From Thermoflexaceae bacterium (GTDB lineage: Bacteria; Chloroflexota; Dehalococcoidia; Tepidiformales; Tepidiformaceae), in the NCBI GenBank assembly GCA_015075555.1, contig JABTUD010000002.1:1116001-1180000 (forward strand): a stretch of 64,000 nt of DNA. Reading direction: 5' to 3'. Of the stretch, positions 6,751 through 15,106 are shown in pieces. The stretch's first letter is position 1. The number at the start of each line of letters is the position of its first letter. Below the pieces are notes generated by a model, which worked only from the letters and a program-made list of their open reading frames with translations, did no database searches and had not been told where the DNA came from. Both the position numbers and the translations under genes were made by a program.

Positions 6751-7926
6751 TCAGCGGACCTCGATGACAATCGCGTCGCCCTGGCCGGTGCCGGAGCAGA
6801 TCGCGGCCACGCCAAGCCCGCCACCAAGCTCACGAAGCTGGTTGGCGACCGTCATGGCAAGCCGCGCGCCGCTGGCGCCGATGGGGTGGCCCATGGCCAC
6901 CGCGCCGCCGTTGCGGTTCATCAGCGCAACATCAATTCCAAGTTCCTGCGCGCAGATGAGGGGCACGCAGGCGAAGGCTTCATTCACTTCAATGACGGCC
7001 ATGTCCGCGAGCGAGAGGCCCGCACTGGCGAGCGCCGTGCGGATGGCGAGCGCCGAAGCGACGGGGAATTCGGACGGCGCCACCGCGATCTCGGCATGGG
7101 CAACCACCCGCCCGATGGGCTTCGCGCCCATCCGGGCGGCGCCGGCCCCGGAGGCAAGGAGGAGCACTGCAGCGCCGTCGTTCACGGCCGGGGCGTTCCC
7201 GGGGGTGATGGCGCGGGTGCCGTAGACGGTGTGGAGGCGGGCAAGAACGGCGCGGCTGGTATTGGGCCGGGGGTGCTCATCGCGGGCGAGGGCAACGTGA
7301 TTGGCGTCGCGCAGCGAGGGCACGGGGAAGACTTCGACACCAAAGTAGCCACGCTCGAAGGCCGCGCCCCAGCGCTGCTGGCTCTCCAGCGACCACTCAT
7401 CCATCGCCTCGCGCGAGACCTCGCGGCTGGCGGCCATGTCGTCGCCGTGGGTCGCCATGTGGCAGTCGCCGAAGGGGCACCAGAGCCCGTCGTGCACCAT
7501 CCCATCGACGAGGCTGCCGTTGCCCATGCGTGCGCCCCAGCGGCGATCAGTGTCGTAGTAGGGAGCGTTGGTCATCGATTCCATGCCGCCGGCGAAGACC
7601 ACGTCCCCGGCGCCGCCACGGATTAGCTGGGCGGCAAGGGTGACGGCGCGCATTCCGCTCCCGCAGACCTTGTTCACCAGAAGGGCGGGCGTGGCCTCGT
7701 CAAGGCCACCACCGAGGGCGGCCTGGCGCGCCGGCGACTGGCCTGCGCCCGCCTGGAGCACCTGCCCGAGGACAACGTTGTCGACGCCGCGGGCATCGAT
7801 GCCATGGCGGGTGGCCAGCTCGCGAATGAGCAGGGCCCCCAGGCCGGCGGCGGAGTAGTCACGAAGCGCGCCGCCGAACTTACCCCAGGGCGTCCGCAGC
7901 GCATCAACGATGAGTGCTTCGGGCAT
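6751..7926 (-). CDS. Acetyl-CoA acetyltransferase (thiolase)
   Basis: A 391-residue type II thiolase that condenses or cleaves acyl-CoAs, cytosolic. The acylated Cys is in KVCGSGMRAV near residue 89, the catalytic His in MGHPIGASGARL near 345, and the second Cys in ICSGTGQGDA near 378; NEAFA is also present. Start: ATG with GGAGGTG about 8 nt upstream, and a TACCAT -10-like box further up. It begins about 54 nt downstream of an NTF2-like gene and thus probably belongs to the minus-strand fatty-acyl cluster controlled by the TetR gene at 9256-9864. All catalytic residues are intact, so activity is expected; direction (degradation or synthesis) is not known. Confidence 0.93.
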   Translation of the reverse strand: MPEALIVDALRTPWGKFGGALRDYSAAGLGALLIRELATRHGIDARGVDNVVLGQVLQAGAGQSPARQAALGGGLDEATPALLVNKVCGSGMRAVTLAAQLIRGGAGDVVFAGGMESMTNAPYYDTDRRWGARMGNGSLVDGMVHDGLWCPFGDCHMATHGDDMAASREVSREAMDEWSLESQQRWGAAFERGYFGVEVFPVPSLRDANHVALARDEHPRPNTSRAVLARLHTVYGTRAITPGNAPAVNDGAAVLLLASGAGAARMGAKPIGRVVAHAEIAVAPSEFPVASALAIRTALASAGLSLADMAVIEVNEAFACVPLICAQELGIDVALMNRNGGAVAMGHPIGASGARLAMTVANQLRELGGGLGVAAICSGTGQGDAIVIEVR

Positions 7927-7980
7927 GCCCGCACCTCCGGCACTTATGGTAGCGGAGGGCGGGCCACCGGTCGCGAACGG

Positions 7981-8385
7981 CTAACCGCCTTCGCCCTGCA
8001 GAAGGGGCAGCAGGGCGGCGCGGTCGAAGTAGACCTCGTTACGGCTGATGCGATCGCCATCAAGGAGAACAATGTCCAAGCCATCGATGGCGACCCGGGC
8101 GGTACCTCCGGGGCGGCGGAAAGTAGCCCGCCAGGGCGCGGCGCAGCCATCACGATCGTGGAAGCGGTAGGGCTCACCGCGGAGCTCCCAGTGCATCTCC
8201 CACTGCCCGAAGAGCTTCGCAAGGTAACGCCGCATGGCATGGGCGCCGCGAACCTCGCCGCGGGTGTTGGGGTCGAGGTAGGCCACGTCGCCTGTGTAGC
8301 GCGCCACCACCTTCTCGACGTCCTGCTCGTTCCAGGCGCCGAGAAAGCCGCTGGCGAGGGTGGTGTATTCGGAGATGGGTCGCAT
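7981..8385 (-). CDS. NTF2-like / SnoaL-fold protein
   Basis: A 134-residue protein with the cone-shaped NTF2-like pattern: an N-terminal helix (LASGFLGAWNEQDVEKVVARYTGDVAYLDPN), RGAHAMRRYLAKLF, and later strands (YRFHDRDGCAAPWRATF, then VAIDGLDIVLLDGDRISRNEVYFD). Such proteins are polyketide cyclases, dehydratase-like enzymes or binding proteins of unknown function. GGGAGGAAACG precedes the ATG. It lies between the thioesterase-like gene and the thiolase with short gaps on the same strand and is likely cotranscribed with them. Confidence 0.78.
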   Translation of the reverse strand: MRPISEYTTLASGFLGAWNEQDVEKVVARYTGDVAYLDPNTRGEVRGAHAMRRYLAKLFGQWEMHWELRGEPYRFHDRDGCAAPWRATFRRPGGTARVAIDGLDIVLLDGDRISRNEVYFDRAALLPLLQGEGG

Positions 8386-8407
8386 TGACGTTTCCTCCCT
8401 GCGCCGC

Positions 8408-9259
8408 TCAGCTGGCGGCGGCGATGGTCACGCGGTGGGGCTCAGCGGCGACGCTGGCGTATTCGATGGCAACGATCTGCTGGCCGGCGCCGAGGGGGCC
8501 GTCCGCGTCGCTGATGACGGAGTTGGTGAGGCCGCTGCGCCCGGCCGTCCAGCGCGAGGCGGCTTCGACGCGCACCCATTCGCCGGCGGCGGGCCGGGAG
8601 AGGTGAATGGCGAGGTCGGCGTTGGCGTAGGTGATGCGGCGCGCTTCCGAAGGGAGGGCGAGTGAGCCCAGGCCGCTGCCGTGGTCGGCGGCAGCGGCGA
8701 CGCGCACCATCGGCGAGGTAGCGGCGCCGGGAAGCACCGGCAGCAAGAGGCGGAACCAGCCAGTGCGGGCGCCAACGAAGGTGTCGCCGCCGGGGACGCG
8801 CACTTCGATGCCACTGGCCATGAACTGGCGGTGCCCGGCGCCGTGGCGGACAGCGTCGTGGAAGGCGAAGTCCCTCGGCGCGTCAGGCGGAGGAGCGTCG
8901 CTGTGATGGCTGCGCGGCTCCATGGCGGTTTCGCCCGCGCGGAAGCGCAGCAGCGTAGCCCGTGCCACCACGACGCCGGAGGCAGTGAGCTCGCCTTCGA
9001 TCAGGTGGATGCGGCGCCCCTGCCTCAGGGGACGCACGCGCGCTTCGAGCGGCGCCGTGGGGACTGGTCTCAGGAAGTCGAGGTTGAAGCTCAGGGACTC
9101 GAAACCCGGGGAGGAGGCCTCTTCGAGCAGGTGCGCCATGAGGGCCGCGACCGCGCCGCCGTGGCAGACCGCGGGGCTCCAGGGGCCGGGGGTGGCCGAG
9201 GTGGGCACAAAGGTCTCGCCGGCGCGGGCGAAGAGACTGACGGGTGGGAAATCGTTCAT
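8408..9259 (-). CDS. TesB-like acyl-CoA thioesterase family protein
   Basis: A 283-residue double-hotdog protein of the thioesterase (TesB/4HBT_3) family. The N-terminal hotdog shows WSPAVCHGGAVAALMAHLLEE and FESLSFNLDFLRPVP, the typical opening of these enzymes; the second half carries AAADHGSGLGSLALP and ADLAIHLSRPAAGEWVRVEA. The start is ATG 9259, whose ATGA overlaps the stop of the upstream TetR gene, with GGAGAA 5 nt before it; longer in-frame extension to 9292 is rejected. Translational coupling with the regulator suggests this gene is the direct target of that repressor. Expected activity is hydrolysis of acyl-CoA thioesters. Confidence 0.8.
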   Translation of the reverse strand: MNDFPPVSLFARAGETFVPTSATPGPWSPAVCHGGAVAALMAHLLEEASSPGFESLSFNLDFLRPVPTAPLEARVRPLRQGRRIHLIEGELTASGVVVARATLLRFRAGETAMEPRSHHSDAPPPDAPRDFAFHDAVRHGAGHRQFMASGIEVRVPGGDTFVGARTGWFRLLLPVLPGAATSPMVRVAAAADHGSGLGSLALPSEARRITYANADLAIHLSRPAAGEWVRVEAASRWTAGRSGLTNSVISDADGPLGAGQQIVAIEYASVAAEPHRVTIAAAS

Positions 9260-9864
9260 GGCAGTTCTCCTGGTGGTGCTACCGCGCGCCACGCGGCCGA
9301 AGCCACCTCAGCGGTGGCTTCCTCGATGGGCGCGGAGAGGCGGCCGGCGAGCCACGAGCGCACGAGCGCCCGGGCCGGGCCATAGACGATGGCGAGATAG
9401 GCGTCGCCACCCAGGGGGCGAAGCTCGCCGCGTTCGACGTTGCGCGCGCGCCAGGCAGCGGTCTCTGCGGTGAAGCGGGCGTTCATCTCCCGCACTGCCG
9501 CGGTGGTGGCTTCTCGCACCTCGAAGTCGCGCCCGGCGAGCATGAAGCGCGCGAGGGCCGGGTTGCGCATGCACCAGTCCACGTAGTGGCGCACGGCGGC
9601 GGGCACGCCGTCACGGGCGTGGGGGTTCTGGCGGAAGACCTCGAGCAGCTCCCGCTGGTACCCGGCCAGGCCCTCGACGAAGAGCGCGGCTGCAATCGCC
9701 TGCTTGTTCCGGAAGTGGTGGTAGATGCTCCCGGTGCTGGCGGCGGCGGCCTGGCGGACGTCGTCGATCGTCGTCGCTTCGTACCCCTTCTCGTTGAAGA
9801 GGGTGAGGGCGGCGGCGAGGATGCCATTGCGCCGGGCGGCAGTGGTGGACCATTCGGGTGCCAT
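9256..9864 (-). CDS. TetR-family transcriptional regulator
   Basis: A 202-residue repressor. The N-terminal helix-turn-helix spans about residues 12-58 (ILAAALTLFNEKGYEATTIDDVRQAAAASTGSIYHHFRNKQ), the classic TetR signature; the C-terminal two-thirds is the helical ligand and dimer domain, probably recognising an acyl-CoA given the neighbours. The ATG at 9864 is separated by only 3 nt from a pair of tandem 13-bp palindromes, making autorepression almost certain. The gene leads a minus-strand cluster with thioesterase, NTF2-like and thiolase genes, with an ATGA overlap with the thioesterase. Ligand identity is inference. Confidence 0.9.
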   Translation of the reverse strand: MAPEWSTTAARRNGILAAALTLFNEKGYEATTIDDVRQAAAASTGSIYHHFRNKQAIAAALFVEGLAGYQRELLEVFRQNPHARDGVPAAVRHYVDWCMRNPALARFMLAGRDFEVREATTAAVREMNARFTAETAAWRARNVERGELRPLGGDAYLAIVYGPARALVRSWLAGRLSAPIEEATAEVASAAWRAVAPPGELP

Positions 9865-9867
9865 GCC

Positions 9868-9893
9868 AGAATCTTATTCTAGAATCTTGTTCT
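9868..9893. promoter_or_regulatory. Tandem palindromic operator of the TetR operon
   Basis: Two abutting 13-bp palindromes, AGAATCTTATTCT (9868-9880) and AGAATCTTGTTCT (9881-9893), lie just upstream of the TetR start codon. On the minus strand the sequence TAAGAT, 6 nt before the ATG, reads as a -10 box inside the first palindrome. A bound repressor would therefore cover the promoter. Confidence 0.75.
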
Positions 9894-9927
9894 ACGTCAA
9901 TACCCCTGGCATCCACCGGGAAAGAAC

Positions 9928-9952
9928 GAGGGCCCCTCAATGAGGGGCCCTC
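9928..9952 (-). terminator. Intrinsic terminator of the surface-protein gene
   Basis: A perfect 11-bp GC stem with a 3-nt loop (GAGGGCCCCTC/GAGGGGCCCTC) is followed on the minus strand by GTTCTTT. It lies about 25 nt beyond the stop codon of the Calx-beta/IPT protein gene and before the divergent TetR promoter region. Confidence 0.7.
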
Positions 9953-9977
9953 GGGGTAGATGAGGCGGCAGTGAACG

Positions 9978-12338
9978 CTACGGCGTGGCGATCGTCCAGT
10001 TGGCGCCGCTAACCACAGCGACCCAGTAGGCCACGTAGCGATCGAAGGTCGTGAAGTCGTTTGCGCCAGGGGTGCCCACGGCCGACGGGAAGAAGGCCAG
10101 CCACTGCTGGAGGATGGCGTTCCACCGGTAGACGGCGGTGACGAGCGAGAAGACGTTGTTGGTCTGGGTGTCGTCGACCGATTCCCAGCCCTTGAGGGCG
10201 TTCTCGACGCTGGCGCCACTCGCCCCGAACCAGACCAGAAGGTTCCACTGGAAGGAGAGCACGTAGGTGTGGTGGGCGCTGACGCTGGTGTAGGTGAAGT
10301 TGTCGGCCGAGGTGTTGGGGCTCGAGCCGGCGGGTGTCGTGACGATCACGTCGACCGTGCCGGAGGAGTGGGCCGGCGAGGTAGCCGTGATGGAGGTGGA
10401 GTTATTGACCGTGAAGGTGGCAGCGGTGCCGCCGAAGGTCACGCTCGTGGCCCCGGTGAATCCCGAGCCGGTGATGGTGACGGTTGTGCCGCCGGTGGTG
10501 GGGCCGCTGGTGGGCGAGATGGCCGAGACCACGGGCCCGGTGCCGGTGTAGGTGAAGTCGTCGGCGGTACCGGCGTTGGCGCTTGTGCCGGCGGCGTTGG
10601 TGACGCGCACTTCGACGACGCCCGCGGCATGGGCAGGGGTGTAGACGGCGATCGTCGTGGAGTTGACCACGGTGTAGAAGGGTGCGTCGGTGCCGCCGAA
10701 GGTCACGCTCGTGGTTCCCGTGAAGTTGGCGCCAGAGATCGTCACGTAGGTGGTCCCGCCCGTGGGACCGGTCGCCGGGGTGAGGCTGGTGATGACGGGG
10801 ATGGCCGTCTCGTTATCGAGAATCGTGACGGTCGCTGTGCTGGGGGCGGTGAGAGAGGCGCCGCCCGTCGGGCCGCTGAGAGCAAGACTGACGGTCTCAC
10901 TGACCTCGGAGATGGCATCATCGATGATGGTGACGCTGAACGTCTTCACGGTCTCCCCGTTGAGGAAGGTGAGCGTGCCCGAGGTGGACGTATAGTCGCT
11001 GCCCGGGATGGCAGTGCCGGGCGAGGTGGCATAGGAGACCGACGCCGTGCCCGTGCTGCCGTTGATGCGGTTGACGGTGACAAGAACGGACCCGGCGTTC
11101 TCAGCGACGTTGTAGTTGGTGGCGCTGAACTGGAACTGCCCGGTGGCGCCATCATCATCAAGGATTGTGAGAATGGCGGTAGTCTGCGCGCCAGGGGTGG
11201 CGCCGGTTACGCCCGAAAGCGTGAGGTTGACGGTCTCGTTCGACTCGACTGCGACGTCGGTGAGGATGGGGATGGAACAGTTCTTACTGCCGCCCTCTCC
11301 GGCAATCCAGCTCAACACCTGGGCTGTGACCGTGGTGTAGTCAACTCCCGCGGAAGCGGTGCCGCCGGCGACAGTGTTGCACTGGACGCTGGCCGCACCG
11401 GCTGTGCCGCCCGTGCGGCTGACGCTGACGAGGGCCGTGCCGCCGCTCTCCGAGACCGAGTAGGTGGCACTCGTGAACTGGAGAGTCCCGGGGCCATCGT
11501 TATCAATGTTCGTCACGCTGACATCGGCGGGGTCGAGGCCGTTGTAGCCCCCGTCCGCGCTGGTGGCGGGAGCCGTGACGATCGTGTAGGCGATGTTGCC
11601 GTCGACGAGGGCGTCGTCGACCCCGGTGATGGTCACGTTCTGAGGAGTGGACCAGTTCCCCGTGGTGAAGGTCAGCGAGCCAGCCGAGACCGTTCCTTCG
11701 GTGGTGTCGTTCGAGCTGATGCCGACGGTGACGCTGGCTGAGGGCTGCGTATTGAGGACAACCGTGAAGCTCGCCTGCCCCCCTGCCTCGGTCGTCTGCA
11801 GACCGGAGGTGGGACTGACGCTGATGCCGGGGGAGTCGTTGTCGGTGATCGAGAGCGTGGTGGACGGCTGTGTGGCGCCGACGACGCCCCCCCCGAAGAC
11901 GCTGGTGAGCGCGAGCGTCACAGTCTCTGTCCCCTCGTTGAGTGCGTCGTCGAAGGTGCTGATTCCCGACCCGGGAGCCCCTGCGTCAATGGTCTTGCTG
12001 GTCTCCCCTGGATTGAAGGTGAGGAAGCCTGGGGAGGGGGCGAATCCATTGAGGTCGCCGGCGGTTGCAGTGCCATTGAACGTCAGTGAGTACTGCACGG
12101 TCTGCGTCCCGGCGGTGCCCTGGCTCCGGTTCACGACGATATAGGCAGTGCCGCCTTCGGCGACCGGATAGGTCGCCTGGCCGAAGTTGAAGGTACCGTT
12201 CGTGGGGCCATCGGCGTGCACCTCTCTCGTTCCGGGCGCCCCCAGGAAGGCCGCGACAGCGAGCGCCGCGGCGAATGCGGTCAGCAGCGCGAGGCGAAAA
12301 CGGGTGCCCGGCCGGTGGCCAGGATTGCTCTTTCTCAC
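9978..12338 (-). CDS. Exported Calx-beta / IPT repeat surface protein
   Basis: A secreted protein of about 786 residues. After a basic N-terminus comes a signal peptide (LALLTAFAAALAVAAFLG, cleavage likely near VHADGP). Domains in order: a Calx-beta domain (TFNFGQATYPVAEGGTAYIVV... TTLSITDND), a related beta domain (ISVSPTSGLQTTEAGGQASFTVVL), two more Calx-beta domains (each ending in TILDDD or TILDNE, with Asp clusters that bind calcium in known homologues), two IPT/TIG domains (VITSLTPATGPTGGTTYVTISG and VSAISPTSGPTTGGTTVTITG) and a C-terminal about 95-residue module with several Trp residues (WNLLVWFGASG, YRWNAILQQWLAFFP, YVAYWVAV). I place the start at GTG 12338; the open frame extends to 12455 and no clear ribosome site exists. 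Likely a cell-surface adhesion or structural protein. Confidence 0.82.
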   Translation of the reverse strand: MRKSNPGHRPGTRFRLALLTAFAAALAVAAFLGAPGTREVHADGPTNGTFNFGQATYPVAEGGTAYIVVNRSQGTAGTQTVQYSLTFNGTATAGDLNGFAPSPGFLTFNPGETSKTIDAGAPGSGISTFDDALNEGTETVTLALTSVFGGGVVGATQPSTTLSITDNDSPGISVSPTSGLQTTEAGGQASFTVVLNTQPSASVTVGISSNDTTEGTVSAGSLTFTTGNWSTPQNVTITGVDDALVDGNIAYTIVTAPATSADGGYNGLDPADVSVTNIDNDGPGTLQFTSATYSVSESGGTALVSVSRTGGTAGAASVQCNTVAGGTASAGVDYTTVTAQVLSWIAGEGGSKNCSIPILTDVAVESNETVNLTLSGVTGATPGAQTTAILTILDDDGATGQFQFSATNYNVAENAGSVLVTVNRINGSTGTASVSYATSPGTAIPGSDYTSTSGTLTFLNGETVKTFSVTIIDDAISEVSETVSLALSGPTGGASLTAPSTATVTILDNETAIPVITSLTPATGPTGGTTYVTISGANFTGTTSVTFGGTDAPFYTVVNSTTIAVYTPAHAAGVVEVRVTNAAGTSANAGTADDFTYTGTGPVVSAISPTSGPTTGGTTVTITGSGFTGATSVTFGGTAATFTVNNSTSITATSPAHSSGTVDVIVTTPAGSSPNTSADNFTYTSVSAHHTYVLSFQWNLLVWFGASGASVENALKGWESVDDTQTNNVFSLVTAVYRWNAILQQWLAFFPSAVGTPGANDFTTFDRYVAYWVAVVSGANWTIATP

Positions 12339-12364
12339 GGTGGAATACCCGGTCTCGCCCGCCT

Positions 12365-12386
12365 CACAGGACGCCGGTGTCCTGTG
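12365..12386. other. Perfect 8-bp hairpin in the surface-protein 5' region
   Basis: CACAGGAC and GTCCTGTG flank a 6-nt loop about 27 nt upstream of the assigned GTG start of the surface protein. It may be a regulatory stem in the 5' leader or an operator; no poly-T follows on either strand. Confidence 0.4.
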
Positions 12387-12573
12387 AATTGTTCCCGCTT
12401 TAGAGACAAGGAAGACGCAGGTCCTCCTACCCCCAGCAGCAGGCAGTGCCCGCACTCTAGTCCTTCTGTCAAGTCAGCGCTACGTTTTTATGTCGTTTAT
12501 CGAACAAATACCCCGCACACGTGTACAGGTCTGCGATACCATCCCCCCACAATCCTTCCCCCGGAGCCCCCCT

Positions 12574-14130
12574 GTGACCTGGTTGCCCGAAGTCGAAGAG
12601 CTTGCCCGTCGCACCGCGCTTGCCCAGCAGATGGGCGGCGATGAGAACATCAAACGCCAGCACGGCGGCGGCAAGCTCACCGTGCGCGAACGCATTGAAG
12701 GGCTCGTTGACCCCGGCACCTTCGCCGAGACCGGGGCCCTGGCGGGCAAGGCCGACTACGACGAGCAGGGCAACCTGGTCGCCGTCCGCCCGGCGAACTT
12801 CGTGGGCGGGCTGGCGCGAATCGGCGGGCGCCGCGTGGTTGTGGGCGGCGACGATTTCACCGTGCGTGGCGGCGCGGCCGATGCCTCTATCGGCGGCAAG
12901 CAGGGCTACTGCGAGAAGATGGCGCGTGAGCTGAAGGTGCCGATTGTGCGGCTCGTCGATGGCACGGGCGGGGGCGGGAGCGTGCGCACCTTCGAGACCA
13001 TCGGCCGCACCTATGTCCCCGCCAACCCGGCCTGGAGCACCGTGGTGGAGATGCTGAACGAGGTGCCCGTGGTGGCCGCCGCCATGGGCAGCGTGGCGGG
13101 CCTGGGGGCGGCGCGAGTGGTCACCTCCCACTGGAGCATCATGGTGAAGGACAGCTCGCAGGTGTTCGTGGCCGGGCCGCCGGTGGTTGCTCATGGTATG
13201 GGCGAAGTGGTGCCGAAGGAGGAGCTGGGCGGCGCCCAGATCCACTACCACAACGGCGTGGTCGACAACCTGGCCGAGGACGAGGGCGACGCCTTCCGGC
13301 AGATCCGCCAGTTCCTTTCCTACCTGCCCCAGAACGCCTGGCAGCAGCCTCCGCGGTCGGACCCCATCGACGATCCCGCCAGGCGCGAGGAGGCCCTGCT
13401 GTCGGCTATCCCGCGCAACCGGCGGCGGCCGTACAGGGTGCGAGAGATCCTGGGGATGGTCTTCGACCGGGATTCGTTCTTCGAAATTGGCACGGGCTGG
13501 GGGCGCTCGGTGGTCACCGGGTTCGCGCGGCTCGATGGCTACCCCGTCGGCGTCATCACCAACGACTCCTACCACTACGGGGGCGGCCTGACCGCCGATG
13601 GCAGCGAGAAGATGGCGCGGTTCGTGGACCTGTGCGACACGTTCCACGTGCCCGCGGTGAACTTCCTCGATCAGCCGGGCTTCGTCATCGGCACGGCCGG
13701 GGAAAAGGCGGCCACCATCCGCAAGGGGGCGCGGGCGATGACAGCCGTGTTCCAGGCGCGGGTGCCGTGGGTGACCATCATCATGCGGCGGGCTTTCGGG
13801 GTTGCCGGGGCCGCCCACGCGAACACCGACGGGCTGAATCTGCGTTACGCCTGGCCGAGCGGCGACTGGGGCAGCCTGCCGCTCGAAGGCGGGATTGAGG
13901 CCGCCTACAAGCGCGATCTCGAGAATTCGCCCGACCCGGGTGCGCTCCGGGCGGAGCTCGAAGCACGGTTCAATGCCGTTCGGTCGCCGTTTCGGACGGC
14001 GGAGGCGTTCGGCATCGAGCACATCATCGACCCGCGGGAGACCAGGCCCATCCTCTGCGATTGGGTCAGCCTGGCCTACGAGGTCGAGGCCACGCGCCTC
14101 GGCCCCCGCTGGCGGGGATACCGGCCCTGA
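12574..14130 (+). CDS. Acyl-CoA carboxylase beta subunit (carboxyltransferase)
   Basis: A 518-residue carboxyltransferase of the propionyl/methylcrotonyl/acetyl-CoA carboxylase beta family, which moves CO2 from carboxybiotin to an acyl-CoA. Recognisable are the N-terminal RQHGGGKLTVRERIEGLVDPGTF, the first crotonase-like half with GDDFTVRGGAADASIGGKQGY and VVAAAMGSVAGLGAARVVTSHWSIM, and the second half with RPYRVREILGMVFDRDSFFEIG, VNFLDQPGFVIGTAGE and TIIMRRAFGVAG. The frame is open from ATG 12490, but family similarity starts after residue 28, and CGGAG lies 8 nt before GTG 12574. No alpha (biotin) subunit is adjacent in this window, so it must pair with one encoded elsewhere. Confidence 0.9.
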   Translation: MTWLPEVEELARRTALAQQMGGDENIKRQHGGGKLTVRERIEGLVDPGTFAETGALAGKADYDEQGNLVAVRPANFVGGLARIGGRRVVVGGDDFTVRGGAADASIGGKQGYCEKMARELKVPIVRLVDGTGGGGSVRTFETIGRTYVPANPAWSTVVEMLNEVPVVAAAMGSVAGLGAARVVTSHWSIMVKDSSQVFVAGPPVVAHGMGEVVPKEELGGAQIHYHNGVVDNLAEDEGDAFRQIRQFLSYLPQNAWQQPPRSDPIDDPARREEALLSAIPRNRRRPYRVREILGMVFDRDSFFEIGTGWGRSVVTGFARLDGYPVGVITNDSYHYGGGLTADGSEKMARFVDLCDTFHVPAVNFLDQPGFVIGTAGEKAATIRKGARAMTAVFQARVPWVTIIMRRAFGVAGAAHANTDGLNLRYAWPSGDWGSLPLEGGIEAAYKRDLENSPDPGALRAELEARFNAVRSPFRTAEAFGIEHIIDPRETRPILCDWVSLAYEVEATRLGPRWRGYRP

Positions 14131-14171
14131 GCACCCCGGGGCGCTCCCGCGCGGAGTGCTACGATGCACGG

Positions 14172-14468
14172 GTGATGATTCGCCGCCGTTCGGAGCCGCT
14201 GCCAGTGACCGGCAAGCAGTTGTCGCGCGCTGTTGCGCTCATTGAGGCGGTGTGTGCCGAGAGCGGCGTCACGCCGGAGGTCGAGGCCCGTTCGTATGTG
14301 GAGCCCGGCGATGACGAAGGCCGGGAGTTTGCGCTCCTGACGGTGCGGCTCAGTTCGCCCATCGCTGACGAGGACTACATCGACCTGATCCCGCGAGTGG
14401 GCGAACGGCTCGCGCGGGCCGGGCTCCTTGCGCCGAACCTGCCGCTCATGTTGACTTTCCGGCCATAG
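14172..14468 (+). CDS. Uncharacterised 98-residue protein coupled to HEPN gene
   Basis: A small alpha/beta protein of 98 residues that I do not recognise. It starts basic (MIRRRSEPLPVTGKQLSRAVALIEAVCAESG), then has an acidic segment and a predicted strand (REFALLTVRLSSP), ending in LPLMLTFRP. GTG 14172 is chosen because a TACGAT -10 box at 14160-14165 lies 6 nt upstream, the leaderless pattern of this genome; ATG 14175 is the alternative. Its TAG stop overlaps the GTG start of the HEPN gene by one base (TAGTG). Position and coupling suggest an antitoxin or partner of the HEPN protein; it shows none of the MNT nucleotidyltransferase motifs usual in HEPN pairs. Confidence 0.65.
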   Translation: MMIRRRSEPLPVTGKQLSRAVALIEAVCAESGVTPEVEARSYVEPGDDEGREFALLTVRLSSPIADEDYIDLIPRVGERLARAGLLAPNLPLMLTFRP

Positions 14469-14800
14469 TGACTGTTGCGCGGGATTTCCTGGACCTTGCG
14501 CGGGAGCTGGCAGGCCGCCCCGGGGAGGCGGCGCAACGGTCGGCGGTCTCCCGAGCCTACTACGCTGCGTTCCACCACCTCCGGGCAATGACCGGATTGA
14601 ACAGTGAGGGAAAACGCGGCGCCCGTGAGCACCAACGCGTGGCTGAGGCTGCGACGGCGCTGAATCCGGCCGCCGGTCACCTCCTGGCCGAGCTCAGGAT
14701 CAGACGCAACGAGGCGGACTACAACATCGGCGAGCCCCTGGACCCGGCTACCGCCCGCATCAGCTGCCGTATTGCCGAGAGGCTCCTCGCTGTCGCCTGA
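14468..14800 (+). CDS. HEPN-domain protein, possible RNase toxin
   Basis: A 110-residue all-helical protein. HEPN-like features are SRAYYAAFHHLRAM near residue 32 and LRIRRNEADYNIG near residue 80, where the Arg-Asn...Asp-Tyr pattern resembles the conserved R-N-x-A-D-Y helix of minimal HEPN proteins, many of which are RNases in toxin-antitoxin or abortive systems. It starts with GTG overlapping the stop codon of the upstream 98-residue gene, so both are translated as a unit. Without the canonical R-x4-6-H motif the catalytic potential is uncertain. Convergent with the small membrane protein gene, 19 nt away. Confidence 0.7.
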   Translation: MTVARDFLDLARELAGRPGEAAQRSAVSRAYYAAFHHLRAMTGLNSEGKRGAREHQRVAEAATALNPAAGHLLAELRIRRNEADYNIGEPLDPATARISCRIAERLLAVA

Positions 14801-14819
14801 TGCCCGCGTAAGAGGCCCG

Positions 14820-15047
14820 CTACTTCCCGGTGCGGCGGTACATCTCCCAGTCCATGGTCATGTGCCGGATGAAGGCCCCGGCCAGCAGGCCGGCGGCGAG
14901 GACGACCCCGCCCGCGACGGCGAGGCCGCCGTTGTCGTTGCCCGCGCCGATTCCGAGGAGGACCGCGCCGACGGCCCCGATGAGCGGACCAACGAGGATG
15001 GGAGCGTGGCCATCTTCATTGTTCAGGGAGCTGAGAAACCCGTGCAT
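14820..15047 (-). CDS. Small two-helix membrane protein
   Basis: A 75-residue protein with two hydrophobic glycine-rich helices (APILVGPLIGAVGAVLLGIGAG and LAVAGGVVLAAGLLAGAFI) joined by a short NDNGG loop. The C-terminus is charged (HMTMDWEMYRRTGK). GGAGG lies 6 nt before ATG 15047, deciding this start over the long upstream extension. No family recognised; it follows the sensor-wHTH regulator gene in the convergent arrangement but is on the same strand and lies downstream of it by 60 nt, so it might be part of the same transcript. Confidence 0.65.
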   Translation of the reverse strand: MHGFLSSLNNEDGHAPILVGPLIGAVGAVLLGIGAGNDNGGLAVAGGVVLAAGLLAGAFIRHMTMDWEMYRRTGK

Positions 15048-15106
15048 TGACAACCTCCGCGGCTGGTGTTCCGGGGAGACTAGCACGATGAAGGGCCGGG
15101 CGAACT

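Noticed and set aside
12365-12386. Intrinsic terminator between divergent genes
   Set aside because: The stem lies in the 5' region of the surface-protein gene and has no T-run on either strand.
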